Shown piece after piece: positions 24,168 to 32,205 of a stretch of 64,000 nt of DNA. The stretch lies in contig NZ_JAPEMU010000001.1 of the NCBI RefSeq assembly GCF_026342405.1, forward strand, positions 6,262,001 to 6,326,000, given 5' to 3'. The notes beneath the pieces were generated by a model. That model did no database searches. It saw only the letters and a list, made by a program, of their open reading frames with translations, and was not told where the DNA came from. The DNA is from Kitasatospora sp. NBC_00240 (GTDB taxonomy: Bacteria; Actinomycetota; Actinomycetes; Streptomycetales; Streptomycetaceae). The translations under genes and the position numbers were made by a program. Positions within the stretch are counted from its first letter, which is position 1; each line of letters starts with the position of its first letter.

Positions 24168-25343
24168 TCAGCCGGTCGGGGTGGGGACGGCGGATCCGCT
24201 CGGCGATCCGGTGGCGGCCGGCTCGGGCAGGCCGGGGAAGGCGGTGACGGCGGAGCCCCAGCGGCGGGCCTGCAGGGCGGTGCCGCGCAGGGCGTCGGCG
24301 GCGGCGACCCGCCGGTCGGCCGGCAGGGCCGCCACCAGCTCCCCGTAGACGTCCGTCAGCCGGGCCTCGATGTGGGCGGCCAGCCGGGCGGCGCCGGCCG
24401 CGTCGGCCACCGCGAAGGGCAGCTGGTAGCCGGCGGCGGCCGCGCCGGGGGTGGCGCCCGCACCGGCCAGCAGCCGGCGCCAGGTGTCGCGCCGGGCCTC
24501 GTGGGTGGCGAAGGCGGCCCGGGCGTCGGTGCGCTGCTGGTCGTCGGGGAGCCTGGCGCCTACCACCCCGTAGCCGTACACGGCGGCGTGCTCGGCGGCC
24601 AGCGCGCTCTGCAGGGCGGTGGCCGTCCCGTCGGGCAGCGGTGCGGCGCTCGCGGCGGGTGCGGCCGTGCCGGTGCCGGTGGCCGTACCGGTCGCTCCGG
24701 CCGGGGCGGTGGACCCGGTCGGACCGGCGGCGGGGGAGGTGCTCGCCCCCGCCGTCCCGGCCGGGGAGGCCTCGGCGGTCGGGACGGGCGCGGGGGCGGT
24801 CACCGGGGTGGTGTCGCCGAGCGCCGCGGCGTGCAGTGCGTCCGAGGCGGAGACCGCGGCGAGCAGCCGGGCGAGGTCGGGCGAGGCGGCGGGCAGGTCC
24901 GCGAGCCTGGCCTGGGCGGTGCGCCGTTCGGCGGCGCCGAGTTCGGCCACGGTGGTGACGGCGGCGGCCGGTTCGGCCGGGGTGGTGGTGCCGCCGGGAG
25001 TGCCGGCGGCCGTGCCCGGGGCACCGGGCGAGCCGGTGCCGCCGGCGCCGGTGGGCGCCGCGCTCGGCAACCCCTCGGCGAACGCGGCCCGGTGCCGCAG
25101 CAGCTCCGCGCGCAGCGGCCGGAGCTCTCCGGCCCGCCCGGCGCCCGGCCCGGCGATGACGGTGTCGTAGGCGGCGAGCAGGGCGTCGGTGGCCGCCACC
25201 GCGCGGGTGCGCACCGGCAGGTCGGGGTCGGTCTGCCGCTGCTCGTCCCGGTCCTCGTGGTGGGAGCCGGTGCAGGCGGTCAGCACCGCGGCGGCGGCGA
25301 GCAGCCCGAGGGCCAGGGTGGTCCGTCGGCGGCGGCGCTGCAT
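24168..25343 (-). CDS. Lipoprotein with C-terminal DUF4439 ferritin-like domain
   Basis: This 391-residue protein has an N-terminal lipoprotein signal (MQRRRRRTTLALGLLAAAAVLTAC) with lipobox LTAC, so it should be lipid-anchored outside the membrane. The C-terminal ~145 residues (ALQSALAAEHAAVYGYGVVGARL, ARAAFATHEARRDTWRRLL, HIEARLTDVYGELVAALP) form a four-helix DUF4439 domain related to ferritin-like folds. The middle is a Gly/Thr/Ala/Pro linker of about 80 residues. The ATG at 25343 is chosen over one 36 bases upstream because it gives a clean signal peptide. No metal-binding function is proven for DUF4439. Confidence 0.85.
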   Translation of the reverse strand: MQRRRRRTTLALGLLAAAAVLTACTGSHHEDRDEQRQTDPDLPVRTRAVAATDALLAAYDTVIAGPGAGRAGELRPLRAELLRHRAAFAEGLPSAAPTGAGGTGSPGAPGTAAGTPGGTTTPAEPAAAVTTVAELGAAERRTAQARLADLPAASPDLARLLAAVSASDALHAAALGDTTPVTAPAPVPTAEASPAGTAGASTSPAAGPTGSTAPAGATGTATGTGTAAPAASAAPLPDGTATALQSALAAEHAAVYGYGVVGARLPDDQQRTDARAAFATHEARRDTWRRLLAGAGATPGAAAAGYQLPFAVADAAGAARLAAHIEARLTDVYGELVAALPADRRVAAADALRGTALQARRWGSAVTAFPGLPEPAATGSPSGSAVPTPTG

Positions 25344-25628
25344 CGGAGTCTCTCCCGGGTCGTGGGGGAGTGGCTCCACTCCCGATGGCGTGAATGATTA
25401 CAGAATCCACACCCGCCCGGACACGCTTCGCGGTCCGGGTGCCGGGTGTGACCTTGCTCGCAGTGGCCTTGGGGGGCCTGGGCGGCCGGTCGTCCGGAAT
25501 CGGTGGTTCGGGGGTTGACCGGATAGGCTTTGGCCCGAGTTGCTGCGATGCGCCCTGCGGGGGAACCCCCCGGAGGCCATGCAGTATGACCTTCTGACAA
25601 CAGCAGACGCGGCCGAGGAGTCACCCGG

Positions 25629-26210
25629 ATGAGCACCACCCACATCGACCGGCTGCGTGCGTTGCTGGAGCCGCTGGCTGCCGAATCCGGGCTGGACCTG
25701 GAGGAGGTCAAGGTCACCCAGGCCGGCAGCCGCCGCCAGGTGCAGATCGACGTGGACGCCGACGGCGGTGTGGACCTCGACGCCATCGCCGACTTCAGCC
25801 GCCTGGTCGGCGAGGCGCTGGACGAGTCCGACGTGATGGGCAGCGGCGCGTACGTGCTGGAGGTCGGGTCCCCGGGTGCCGAGCGCACCCTCACCGAGCC
25901 CCGCCACTGGCGCCGGGCCGAGGGCCGGCTGGTCAAGGCGCAGCTCGCGGACGGCACCGAGATCGTCGCCCGGGTGCTGTCGTCCGACGAGGACGGCGCG
26001 CTGGTCGAGGTGCAGCCGGTGAAGGGCCGCGGGAAGGCCAAGGAGCGCCGTCTGGAGTACACCGAGGTGGCCAAGGCGCGCGTCCAGGTGGAGTTCAACC
26101 GCAAGGACGAGAAGCTCCTCGACGAGGCCCCGGACTTCGACGACACCGAGGACGCCGACGACGACACCCACGACGGCAGTGACTCCGAGGACGCCTCCGA
26201 CGAGGAGTAG
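25629..26210 (+). CDS. rimP: Ribosome maturation factor RimP
   Basis: This 193-residue protein is needed for 30S subunit maturation. The N-terminal domain is clear (LRALLEPLAAESGLDLEEVKVTQAGSRRQVQIDVDAD), then the conserved YVLEVGSPGAERTLTEPRHWRRAEGRLVKA, and a C-terminal SH3-like part. It ends with a very acidic tail (DFDDTEDADDDTHDGSDSEDASDEE-like, residues ~168-193) seen in actinobacterial RimP. ATG at 25629 lies 11 bases after GAGGAG. It heads the rimP-nusA-ylxR-infB operon. The 285 bases between it and the divergent DUF4439 gene contain no gene and presumably the operon promoter. Confidence 0.95.
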   Translation: MSTTHIDRLRALLEPLAAESGLDLEEVKVTQAGSRRQVQIDVDADGGVDLDAIADFSRLVGEALDESDVMGSGAYVLEVGSPGAERTLTEPRHWRRAEGRLVKAQLADGTEIVARVLSSDEDGALVEVQPVKGRGKAKERRLEYTEVAKARVQVEFNRKDEKLLDEAPDFDDTEDADDDTHDGSDSEDASDEE

Positions 26211-26296
26211 TACGACGCCCCGGCGACGGGGACGCGGAGCGACGACCTCCGCACCATCCGCACCATGAACGTGAAGAAGGACGAGGAGGCGTAGCC

Positions 26297-27322
26297 GTGG
26301 ACATCGACATGAGCGCCCTGCGTGGGCTGGTTACCGAGAAGAACATTCCGTTCGACCTGCTGGTCGAGTCGATCGAGTCGGCCCTCCTCATCGCGTACCA
26401 CCGCACCGAGGGCTCGCGCCGCCGGGCGCGCGTCGAGCTGGACCGCAAGAGCGGCCACGTGACGGTGTGGGCGCTGGAGGACGCGACCGAGCTGGACGAG
26501 GGCGTCGAGCCCAAGGAGTTCGACGACACCCCGAGCGGCTTCGGCCGGATCGCCGCGAGCACCGCCAAGCAGGTCATCCTGCAGCGGCTGCGGGACGCCG
26601 CCGACGACCAGACCTTCGGGGAGTACGCGGGCAAGGAGGGCGACATCGTCACCGGTGTCGTCCAGCAGGGCAACGACCCGAAGAACATCCTGGTCGACAT
26701 CGGCAAGCTGGAGGCCATCCTGCCTCCGCAGGAGCAGGTGCCGGGCGAGGACTACAAGCACGGCACCCGGCTGAAGTGCTACGTGGTGGCCGTGCGCCGC
26801 GGTGTCCGCGGTGCGTCGGTGACGCTCTCGCGCACCCACCCCAACCTGGTGCGCAAGCTGTTCGCGCTGGAGGTTCCGGAGATCGCCGACGGCAGTGTCG
26901 AGATCGCCGCGATCGCCCGTGAGGCCGGCCACCGCACCAAGATCGCCGTCTGGTCGCGCCGCCAGGGCCTGAACGCCAAGGGCGCCTGCATCGGCCCGGT
27001 CGGCAGCCGGGTCCGCAACGTGATGGCCGAGCTGCACGGCGAGAAGATCGACATCGTCGACTGGTCCGAGGACCCGGCGGAGATGGTCGCCGCGGCGCTG
27101 TCCCCCGCGCGGGTGACGAAGGTCGAGATCGTCGACTACAACCAGCGCTCCGCACGGGTGATCGTGCCGGACTACCAGCTGTCGCTGGCGATCGGCAAGG
27201 AGGGGCAGAACGCCCGCCTCGCCGCCCGCCTCACCGGCTGGCGGATCGACATCCGGCCGGACACCGAGGGCCAGCCCGAGGGCCGGCCCGAGAACGACGG
27301 CCGGGAGCCCGCGGGCGAGTAG
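26297..27322 (+). CDS. nusA: Transcription termination/antitermination factor NusA
   Basis: This 341-residue RNA polymerase-binding factor controls pausing, termination and antitermination. The N-terminal RNAP-binding domain occupies residues 1-~105. The S1 domain is around EGDIVTGVVQQGNDPKNILVDIGKLEA, then KH1 (RKLFALEVPEIADGSVEIAAIAREAGHRTKIAV) and KH2 (VEIVDYNQRSARVIVPDYQLSLAIGKEGQNARLAARLTGW). There are no C-terminal acidic repeats, as in other actinobacteria. GTG at 26297 follows GAGGAGG. It is 86 bases after rimP in the same operon. Confidence 0.96.
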   Translation: MDIDMSALRGLVTEKNIPFDLLVESIESALLIAYHRTEGSRRRARVELDRKSGHVTVWALEDATELDEGVEPKEFDDTPSGFGRIAASTAKQVILQRLRDAADDQTFGEYAGKEGDIVTGVVQQGNDPKNILVDIGKLEAILPPQEQVPGEDYKHGTRLKCYVVAVRRGVRGASVTLSRTHPNLVRKLFALEVPEIADGSVEIAAIAREAGHRTKIAVWSRRQGLNAKGACIGPVGSRVRNVMAELHGEKIDIVDWSEDPAEMVAAALSPARVTKVEIVDYNQRSARVIVPDYQLSLAIGKEGQNARLAARLTGWRIDIRPDTEGQPEGRPENDGREPAGE

Positions 27323-27400
27323 GGTCCGCACCGGTCCGAGTCACCGTGCCGTCCCGCCCGGATCGGCGGGGCGGCACCATGTCCCTTCGGAGGGGTAGAC

Positions 27401-27700
27401 TTGCCTTCGTCTGGCCGGACGCATGTCCGAGCACGCCCGGAGCGCACCTGCGTGGGCTGTCGCAAGCGAGCGGCCAAGCACCAGCTGTTGCGTGTCACGG
27501 CGATCGAGGGCGTCTGCGTCCCCGATCCCCGCGGCGCACTGCCGGGTAGGGGTGCGCACCTGCACCCCGACCCGACCTGCCTCGACCTCGCGGTCCGCCG
27601 CCGGGCGTTCCCCAGGGCCTTCCGGCTCCAGGGCACGCTCGACACGGAGCGGCTCCGCGAGTACGTCGAGGAGCGGGCCGGCGGCACCCCGGCGACCTGA
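27401..27700 (+). CDS. ylxR: YlxR (DUF448) RNA-binding-like protein
   Basis: This 99-residue protein has the YlxR hallmark RTCVGCRKRAAKHQLLRV and GRGAHLHPDPTCLDLAVRRRAFPRAF, and is probably nucleic-acid binding. The start appears to be TTG at 27401, with the ribosome site GGAGGGG six bases upstream; no ATG or GTG lies between this and the conserved RTCVGCR. It sits between nusA and infB, where ylxR is almost always found, and proteins of this family have been linked to translation factors or nucleoid regulation. A small hairpin (27704-27729) follows the stop. Confidence 0.9.
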   Translation: MPSSGRTHVRARPERTCVGCRKRAAKHQLLRVTAIEGVCVPDPRGALPGRGAHLHPDPTCLDLAVRRRAFPRAFRLQGTLDTERLREYVEERAGGTPAT

Positions 27701-27851
27701 GGCTTCCCTCCGGGCCGCCTGGAGGGGAACGCCGCCCGCTACGGCCGCCGCTCATGCGGCGGAGAACCACCGCAACAAGCACAGTGCGCGTGTATCCGCG
27801 CGCCGTGCGATCCAGTCAGGTACCTCGCGATGTGGAAGTAGGTCGAGATTG

Positions 27852-27895
27852 CGATGAGCACTCGATGAGTACGCGATGAGTACGCGATGGGTACG
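27852..27895. repeat. Four tandem 11-base repeats upstream of infB
   Basis: Four consecutive 11-base units of the form CGATGAGTACG (the first ends ACT, the last has GGG) lie 58 bases before the infB start. With 11-base spacing, about one helical turn, the repeated ATG falls in all three frames in turn. The rest of the ylxR-infB gap (27701-27953) has small hairpins at 27704-27729 and 27745-27762. Confidence 0.85.
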
Positions 27896-27953
27896 CCCAT
27901 GAAGTAGCGACAGTCCGGCGGACGATCACCCCGGACTCATAGACAGGAGTGAA

Positions 27954-30900
27954 GTGGCTAAGGTCCGGGTTTATGAACTCGCCAAGGAGCTTGGCTTGGA
28001 GAGCAAGGCCGTCATGGCCAAGCTCACCGAGCTCGGCGAGTTCGTCCGTTCGGCGTCCTCGACCATCGAGGCACCGGTCGTACGCAAGTTGACTGACGCG
28101 CTTGGAGTGGCCCCCACGGGTGGTTCCGCTGCCAAGCCTGGCCCGCGCAAGCCCGCGGCGCCCCAGCCCGCCGGCGGCTCCGCCGCCGGTTCGGCCGCAC
28201 CCCGCCCGGGTGCCCCCACGCCGGGTCCGCGCCCTGCCGCGACCCCGGGTCCCCGTCCCACCCCGGCTGCCGCCGCGGCTCCCGCCGCCCCGGCCGCCCC
28301 CGCCCCGGTGAAGCCGGCCGCCGCTGCTCCGGGCCCGCGCCCGGCGGCGCGTCCCGCCGCCCCGGCGGCCCCGGCCGCTCCCGCGGCCGAGTTCTCCTCG
28401 CCGGCTCCCGCCGGTGACGCGGCGCCCGCCGCTCCGGAGCGTCCGGCCGCCCAGGCCGCGCGTCCCGCCGCGCAGGCTCCCGCCGCCGCCACCGGTGCCG
28501 GCGCCCGTCCGGGCCCGCGCCCGGCCGGCCCGCGCCCCGGCAACAACCCGTTCACCTCGGGCAGTGCCACCGGCATGGCCCGTCCCGGTGACCGTCGTCC
28601 GGCAGCTCCGGGTGCCGCCCGTCCGGGTGCCGGTGCTCCTGGTGCCGACCGTGGCGCTCCGCGTCCGGGCGGCGACCGTGGCCCGCGTCCGGCCGGCGCC
28701 CCGGGTGCCGACCGTGGCGCCCCGCGTCCCGGTGGCGACCGCGGCCCGCGTCCCGACGGCCTCGCCGGTGCGCGTCCCGGTGCCGACCGTGGCGCTCCGC
28801 GTCCCGGTGGCGACCGTGGCCCGCGTCCGGCCGGCGCCCCGGGTGCCGACCGTGGCGCCCCGCGTCCCGGTGGTGCCCCGCGTCCCGACGGCATGCCGCG
28901 TCCGGCCGGTCCGCGTCCGGGTGGGCCCAGCCCGTCCGGCATGCCGCGTCCGAACCCGGGCATGATGCCGCAGCGTCCGGCCGGTCCGGGCCCGCGTCCG
29001 GGCCCCGGTGGCCGTGGTCCCGGTGGCCCCGGCGGCCGTCCGGGTGGTCCGGGTGCCGGCGCCGGTGGCGGCGCGCGTCCCGGCTTCGCCGGTCGTGCGG
29101 CCGGTCCGGGCTCGCGTCCGGCCGGTGGCGGCTTCGGCGGCCCGCGTCCGGGTGGCGCTCCCGGCGGTGGCGGTGGCGGTGGCTTCGGCCCGCGTCCCGG
29201 CGGCTTCGGCGGCCGTCCCGGTGGCCCGGGTGCCCGTGGTGGCACGCAGGGCGCCTTCGGTCGTGGCCCGGGCGGTCGCCCGGCCCGTGCCCGTAAGTCG
29301 AAGCGTGCGCGTCGCCAGGAATACGAGTCGATGCAGGCTCCGTCCGTCGGCGGTGTGATGCTGCCCCGTGGCAACGGGACGACCGTCCGGCTGTCGCGCG
29401 GCGCCTCGCTGATGGACTTCGCGGAGAAGATCAACGCCAACCCGGCCGCGCTCGTCTCGGTGATGTTCAACCTCGGTGAGATGGTCACGGCGACGCAGTC
29501 GGTCTCCGACGCGACGCTGGAGATGCTGGCCCAGGAGATGGGCTTCGTTCTCGAGATCGTCAGCCGTGACGACGAGGACCGTGAGCTGCTGGAGTCGTTC
29601 GACATCGACTTCGGTGCCGACGAGGGCGACGAGGACGAGCTCATGCCTCGCCCGCCGGTCGTCACCGTCATGGGTCACGTCGACCACGGTAAGACCCGCC
29701 TGCTGGACGCCATCCGCAAGACCAACGTGGTGGCCGGCGAGGCCGGTGGCATCACCCAGCACATCGGTGCCTACCAGGTGTCGGCGACGGTGAACGGCGA
29801 AGAGCGTCCGATCACCTTCCTCGACACCCCGGGTCACGAGGCGTTCTCCGCCATGCGTGCCCGTGGTGCCAAGTCCACCGACATCGCGATCCTGGTGGTC
29901 GCGGCCAACGACGGTGTCATGCCGCAGACGGTCGAGGCGTTGAACCACGCCAAGGCCGCCGGTGTGCCGATCGTGGTCGCGGTCAACAAGATCGACGTCG
30001 AGGGCGCGGACCCGGTCAAGGTCCGCGGCCAGCTGACCGAGTTCGGTCTGGTGGCGGAGGAGTACGGCGGCGACACCATGTTCGTCGACATCTCCGCGCG
30101 TCAGGGTCTGCACATCGACCAGCTGCTCGAGGCCGTCGTCCTCACCGCCGACGCCTCGCTCAACCTGGTGGCCAACCCCGAGCAGGACGCGCAGGGTATC
30201 GCCATCGAGGCCCACCTCGACAAGGGCCGCGGCGCCATGGCGACCGTCCTCGTGCAGCGTGGAACGCTGCGCGTCGGCGACTCCATCGCCGTCGGTGACG
30301 CGCACGGCCGCGTCCGCGCCATGCTGGACGAGAACGGCAAGAACGTCGCCGAGGCGGGTCCGTCCCGTCCGGTGCTGCTCCTCGGTCTCACCTCGGTGCC
30401 CCGCGCCGGCGACAGCTTCATCGTCGTCGACGACGACCGCACCGCGCGTCAGATCGCCGAGAAGCGCTCGACGCGTGACCGCAACGCCATGTTCGCCAAG
30501 CGCCCGATGCGGGTCTCCCTGGAGAACCTGGACCAGGCGATCGCGGCCGGCGGCGTGCAGCAGCTCAACCTCATCGTCAAGGGCGACGTCTCCGGTTCCG
30601 TGGAGGCCCTTGAGGACGCACTCGTCAAGCTCGACGTGGGCGACGAGGTCGAGCTCCGGATCCTGCACCGCGGTGTGGGTGCCATCACCGAGTCCGACGT
30701 GGACCTGGCGATGGGCTCGGACGCCATCATCATCGGCTTCAACGTGCGCGCCGAAGGCCGTGCCCGTACCGCGGCCGACAAGGAAGGCGTGGACGTCCGG
30801 TACTACTCGGTCATCTACCAGGCGATCGAGGAGATCGAGGCGGCCCTCAAGGGTCTGCTCAAGCCGGAGTACGAGGAGGTGCGCCTCGGTTCCGCGGAGA

Positions 30901-31172
30901 TCCGCGAGGTGTTCCGCTCCTCCAAGTTCGGCAACATCGCGGGTGTCATCGTCCGCGAGGGCCTGCTGCGCCGCAACGCCAAGGCTCGCCTCATCCGCGA
31001 CGGCAAGCTCATCACGGAGAACCTCACCATCGAGGGCCTGCGTCGTTTCAAGGACGACGCGACCGAGGTCCGCGAGGGCTTCGAGGCCGGTGTGACCCTC
31101 GGGTCGTTCAACGACATCAAGGTCGACGACGTCATCGAGACCTACGAGATGCGCGAGAAGCCGCGCGCGTAA
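27954..31172 (+). CDS. infB: Translation initiation factor IF-2
   Basis: This 1072-residue GTPase brings initiator tRNA to the 30S subunit. An N-terminal IF2N motif (VRVYELAKELGLESKAVMAKLTELGEFVRSASS) is followed by a very long Ala/Pro/Gly/Arg-rich linker (about residues 60-450). A second IF2N lies at ~490. The G domain has G1 VMGHVDHGKT, G3 DTPGHEAF and G4 NKID, and domains II-IV end at VIETYEMREKPRA. GTG at 27954 follows AGGAG. The linker contains near-identical repeats, and its length is large even for streptomycetes. It ends the rimP operon; a 42-base perfect palindrome follows. Confidence 0.97.
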   Translation: MAKVRVYELAKELGLESKAVMAKLTELGEFVRSASSTIEAPVVRKLTDALGVAPTGGSAAKPGPRKPAAPQPAGGSAAGSAAPRPGAPTPGPRPAATPGPRPTPAAAAAPAAPAAPAPVKPAAAAPGPRPAARPAAPAAPAAPAAEFSSPAPAGDAAPAAPERPAAQAARPAAQAPAAATGAGARPGPRPAGPRPGNNPFTSGSATGMARPGDRRPAAPGAARPGAGAPGADRGAPRPGGDRGPRPAGAPGADRGAPRPGGDRGPRPDGLAGARPGADRGAPRPGGDRGPRPAGAPGADRGAPRPGGAPRPDGMPRPAGPRPGGPSPSGMPRPNPGMMPQRPAGPGPRPGPGGRGPGGPGGRPGGPGAGAGGGARPGFAGRAAGPGSRPAGGGFGGPRPGGAPGGGGGGGFGPRPGGFGGRPGGPGARGGTQGAFGRGPGGRPARARKSKRARRQEYESMQAPSVGGVMLPRGNGTTVRLSRGASLMDFAEKINANPAALVSVMFNLGEMVTATQSVSDATLEMLAQEMGFVLEIVSRDDEDRELLESFDIDFGADEGDEDELMPRPPVVTVMGHVDHGKTRLLDAIRKTNVVAGEAGGITQHIGAYQVSATVNGEERPITFLDTPGHEAFSAMRARGAKSTDIAILVVAANDGVMPQTVEALNHAKAAGVPIVVAVNKIDVEGADPVKVRGQLTEFGLVAEEYGGDTMFVDISARQGLHIDQLLEAVVLTADASLNLVANPEQDAQGIAIEAHLDKGRGAMATVLVQRGTLRVGDSIAVGDAHGRVRAMLDENGKNVAEAGPSRPVLLLGLTSVPRAGDSFIVVDDDRTARQIAEKRSTRDRNAMFAKRPMRVSLENLDQAIAAGGVQQLNLIVKGDVSGSVEALEDALVKLDVGDEVELRILHRGVGAITESDVDLAMGSDAIIIGFNVRAEGRARTAADKEGVDVRYYSVIYQAIEEIEAALKGLLKPEYEEVRLGSAEIREVFRSSKFGNIAGVIVREGLLRRNAKARLIRDGKLITENLTIEGLRRFKDDATEVREGFEAGVTLGSFNDIKVDDVIETYEMREKPRA
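28638..28880 (+). repeat. In-frame repeat within the infB linker
   Basis: The linker carries three copies of a 21- to 24-residue unit beginning PGADRGAPRPGGDRGPRP (28638-28700, 28701-28772, 28773-28835) and a shortened fourth copy. The DNA copies are also nearly identical, so recent slippage or recombination could change copy number. Confidence 0.85.
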
Positions 31173-31185
31173 GCGAGTGGTCGGT

Positions 31186-31227
31186 CCGGGGCCGGTCGAC
31201 GGGAAATTTCCCGTCGACCGGCCCCGG
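31186..31227. terminator. 42-base perfect palindrome after infB
   Basis: Two 21-base arms (beginning CCGGGGCCGGTCGACGGG) meet at a central AAATTT. The hairpin begins 14 bases after the infB stop. It is likely a terminator or RNA-processing site that ends the rimP-infB transcript. Confidence 0.85.
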
Positions 31228-31242
31228 TCCACTGTGTAGGGT
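31214..31242 (+). promoter_or_regulatory. Probable vegetative promoter for ylxP-rbfA-truB operon
   Basis: TCGACC (31214-31219) and TAGGGT (31237-31242) are separated by 17 bases and resemble the Streptomyces HrdB consensus TTGAC / TAGGAT. The -35 element is part of the right arm of the infB palindrome. The ylxP start lies 67 bases downstream of the -10 box. Confidence 0.5.
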
Positions 31243-31308
31243 CCTCGTACATCAGCCCGGTCGCCGGGCTGCTCCCCGAGGCCTTCAGGTCGGCTTGACC
31301 TGTCACAC

Positions 31309-31605
31309 ATGTTCGTAGGAACACTCACGTTCGACCTTCTGCTCGGCGACGTCCACTCGCTGAAGGAGAAACGCTCGGTCGTGCGGCCCATCGTGGCCGA
31401 GCTGCAGCGCAAGTACAGCGTGTGCGCGGCGGAAGTAGGGAACCAGGATCTGCACCGCAGGGCCGAGATCGGCGTCGCGGTGGTGTCCGGCGAAGCCGGG
31501 TTCGTCACCGAGATCCTGGACAGCTGCGAGCGGTTGGTCGCCGGCCGTCCCGAGGTGCAGCTGCTCTCCGCGAGGAGGCGCTACCACGGTGACGACGACG
31601 ACTGA
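31309..31605 (+). CDS. ylxP: YlxP (DUF503) family protein
   Basis: This 98-residue protein begins MFVGTLTFDLLLGDVHSLKEKRSVVRPIVAELQRKY, followed by SVCAAEVGNQDLHRRAEIGVAVVS, the diagnostic DUF503/YlxP pattern. Family members sit beside infB and rbfA across Gram-positives and are thought to be ribosome-associated; the exact function is not settled. ATG at 31309 has no obvious Shine-Dalgarno within 10 bases. It is followed by 154 bases without a clear gene before rbfA. Confidence 0.92.
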   Translation: MFVGTLTFDLLLGDVHSLKEKRSVVRPIVAELQRKYSVCAAEVGNQDLHRRAEIGVAVVSGEAGFVTEILDSCERLVAGRPEVQLLSARRRYHGDDDD

Positions 31606-31759
31606 GATCCGCAGTGAGGCCGGCGGAAGTCGCCACTCTCACACAGATCAGGACCGAGAGCGCCCACAAGGCTGGGCGCGGGCCGGTACGTTGGGGCGTG
31701 GGCCCCTGAGGGTGAGCTGTCGACCCCCGCGTACCGGGCCCACTGCACGAGGAGGCAAC

Positions 31760-32203
31760 GTGACCGACAAGGCAAGGGCGCGCAAGCTCGCCGACCGCAT
31801 CCAGGTGGTGGTCGCCGAGACCCTGCAGCGGCGGGTCAAGGACCCGCGACTGGGCTTCGTGACCATCACCGACACCCGGGTGACCGGTGACCTGCGTGAG
31901 GCCACCATCTTCTACACGGTCTACGGCGACGAGACCGAGCGCCAGGCCGCGGCCGCCGGGCTGGAGAGTGCCAAGGGCATCCTCCGCAGCACCGTCGGCA
32001 AGGAGACCGGGGTGCGCCACACCCCGTCGCTGACCTTCGTCGCGGACGCTCTGCCGGACAACGCCCGCAACATCGACGACCTGCTCGACCGGGCCCGGCA
32101 GATCGACGCCGAGGTGCGCACCACGGCGACCGGGAAGACGTACGCCGGAGAGGCGGACCCGTACAAGGTCCCCGCCTCCGAGCGTGACGACGAGGACGAG
32201 TAG
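31760..32203 (+). CDS. rbfA: 30S ribosome-binding factor RbfA
   Basis: This 147-residue KH-like factor assists late 16S rRNA maturation. It reads TDKARARKLADRIQVVVAETLQRRVKDPRLGFVTITDTRVTGDLREATIFYTVYGD, a complete RbfA core, with an acidic C-terminus. GTG at 31760 is preceded by GAGGAGG. The downstream phosphoesterase start lies two bases after its stop, indicating translational coupling. Confidence 0.95.
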   Translation: MTDKARARKLADRIQVVVAETLQRRVKDPRLGFVTITDTRVTGDLREATIFYTVYGDETERQAAAAGLESAKGILRSTVGKETGVRHTPSLTFVADALPDNARNIDDLLDRARQIDAEVRTTATGKTYAGEADPYKVPASERDDEDE

Positions 32204-32205
32204 TC

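Noticed and set aside
27816..31508. A 1230-codon open frame on the minus strand opposite infB.
   Set aside because: It mirrors the G/C-biased third positions of infB, has no ribosome site or recognisable domain, and overlaps an unambiguous IF-2 gene completely.
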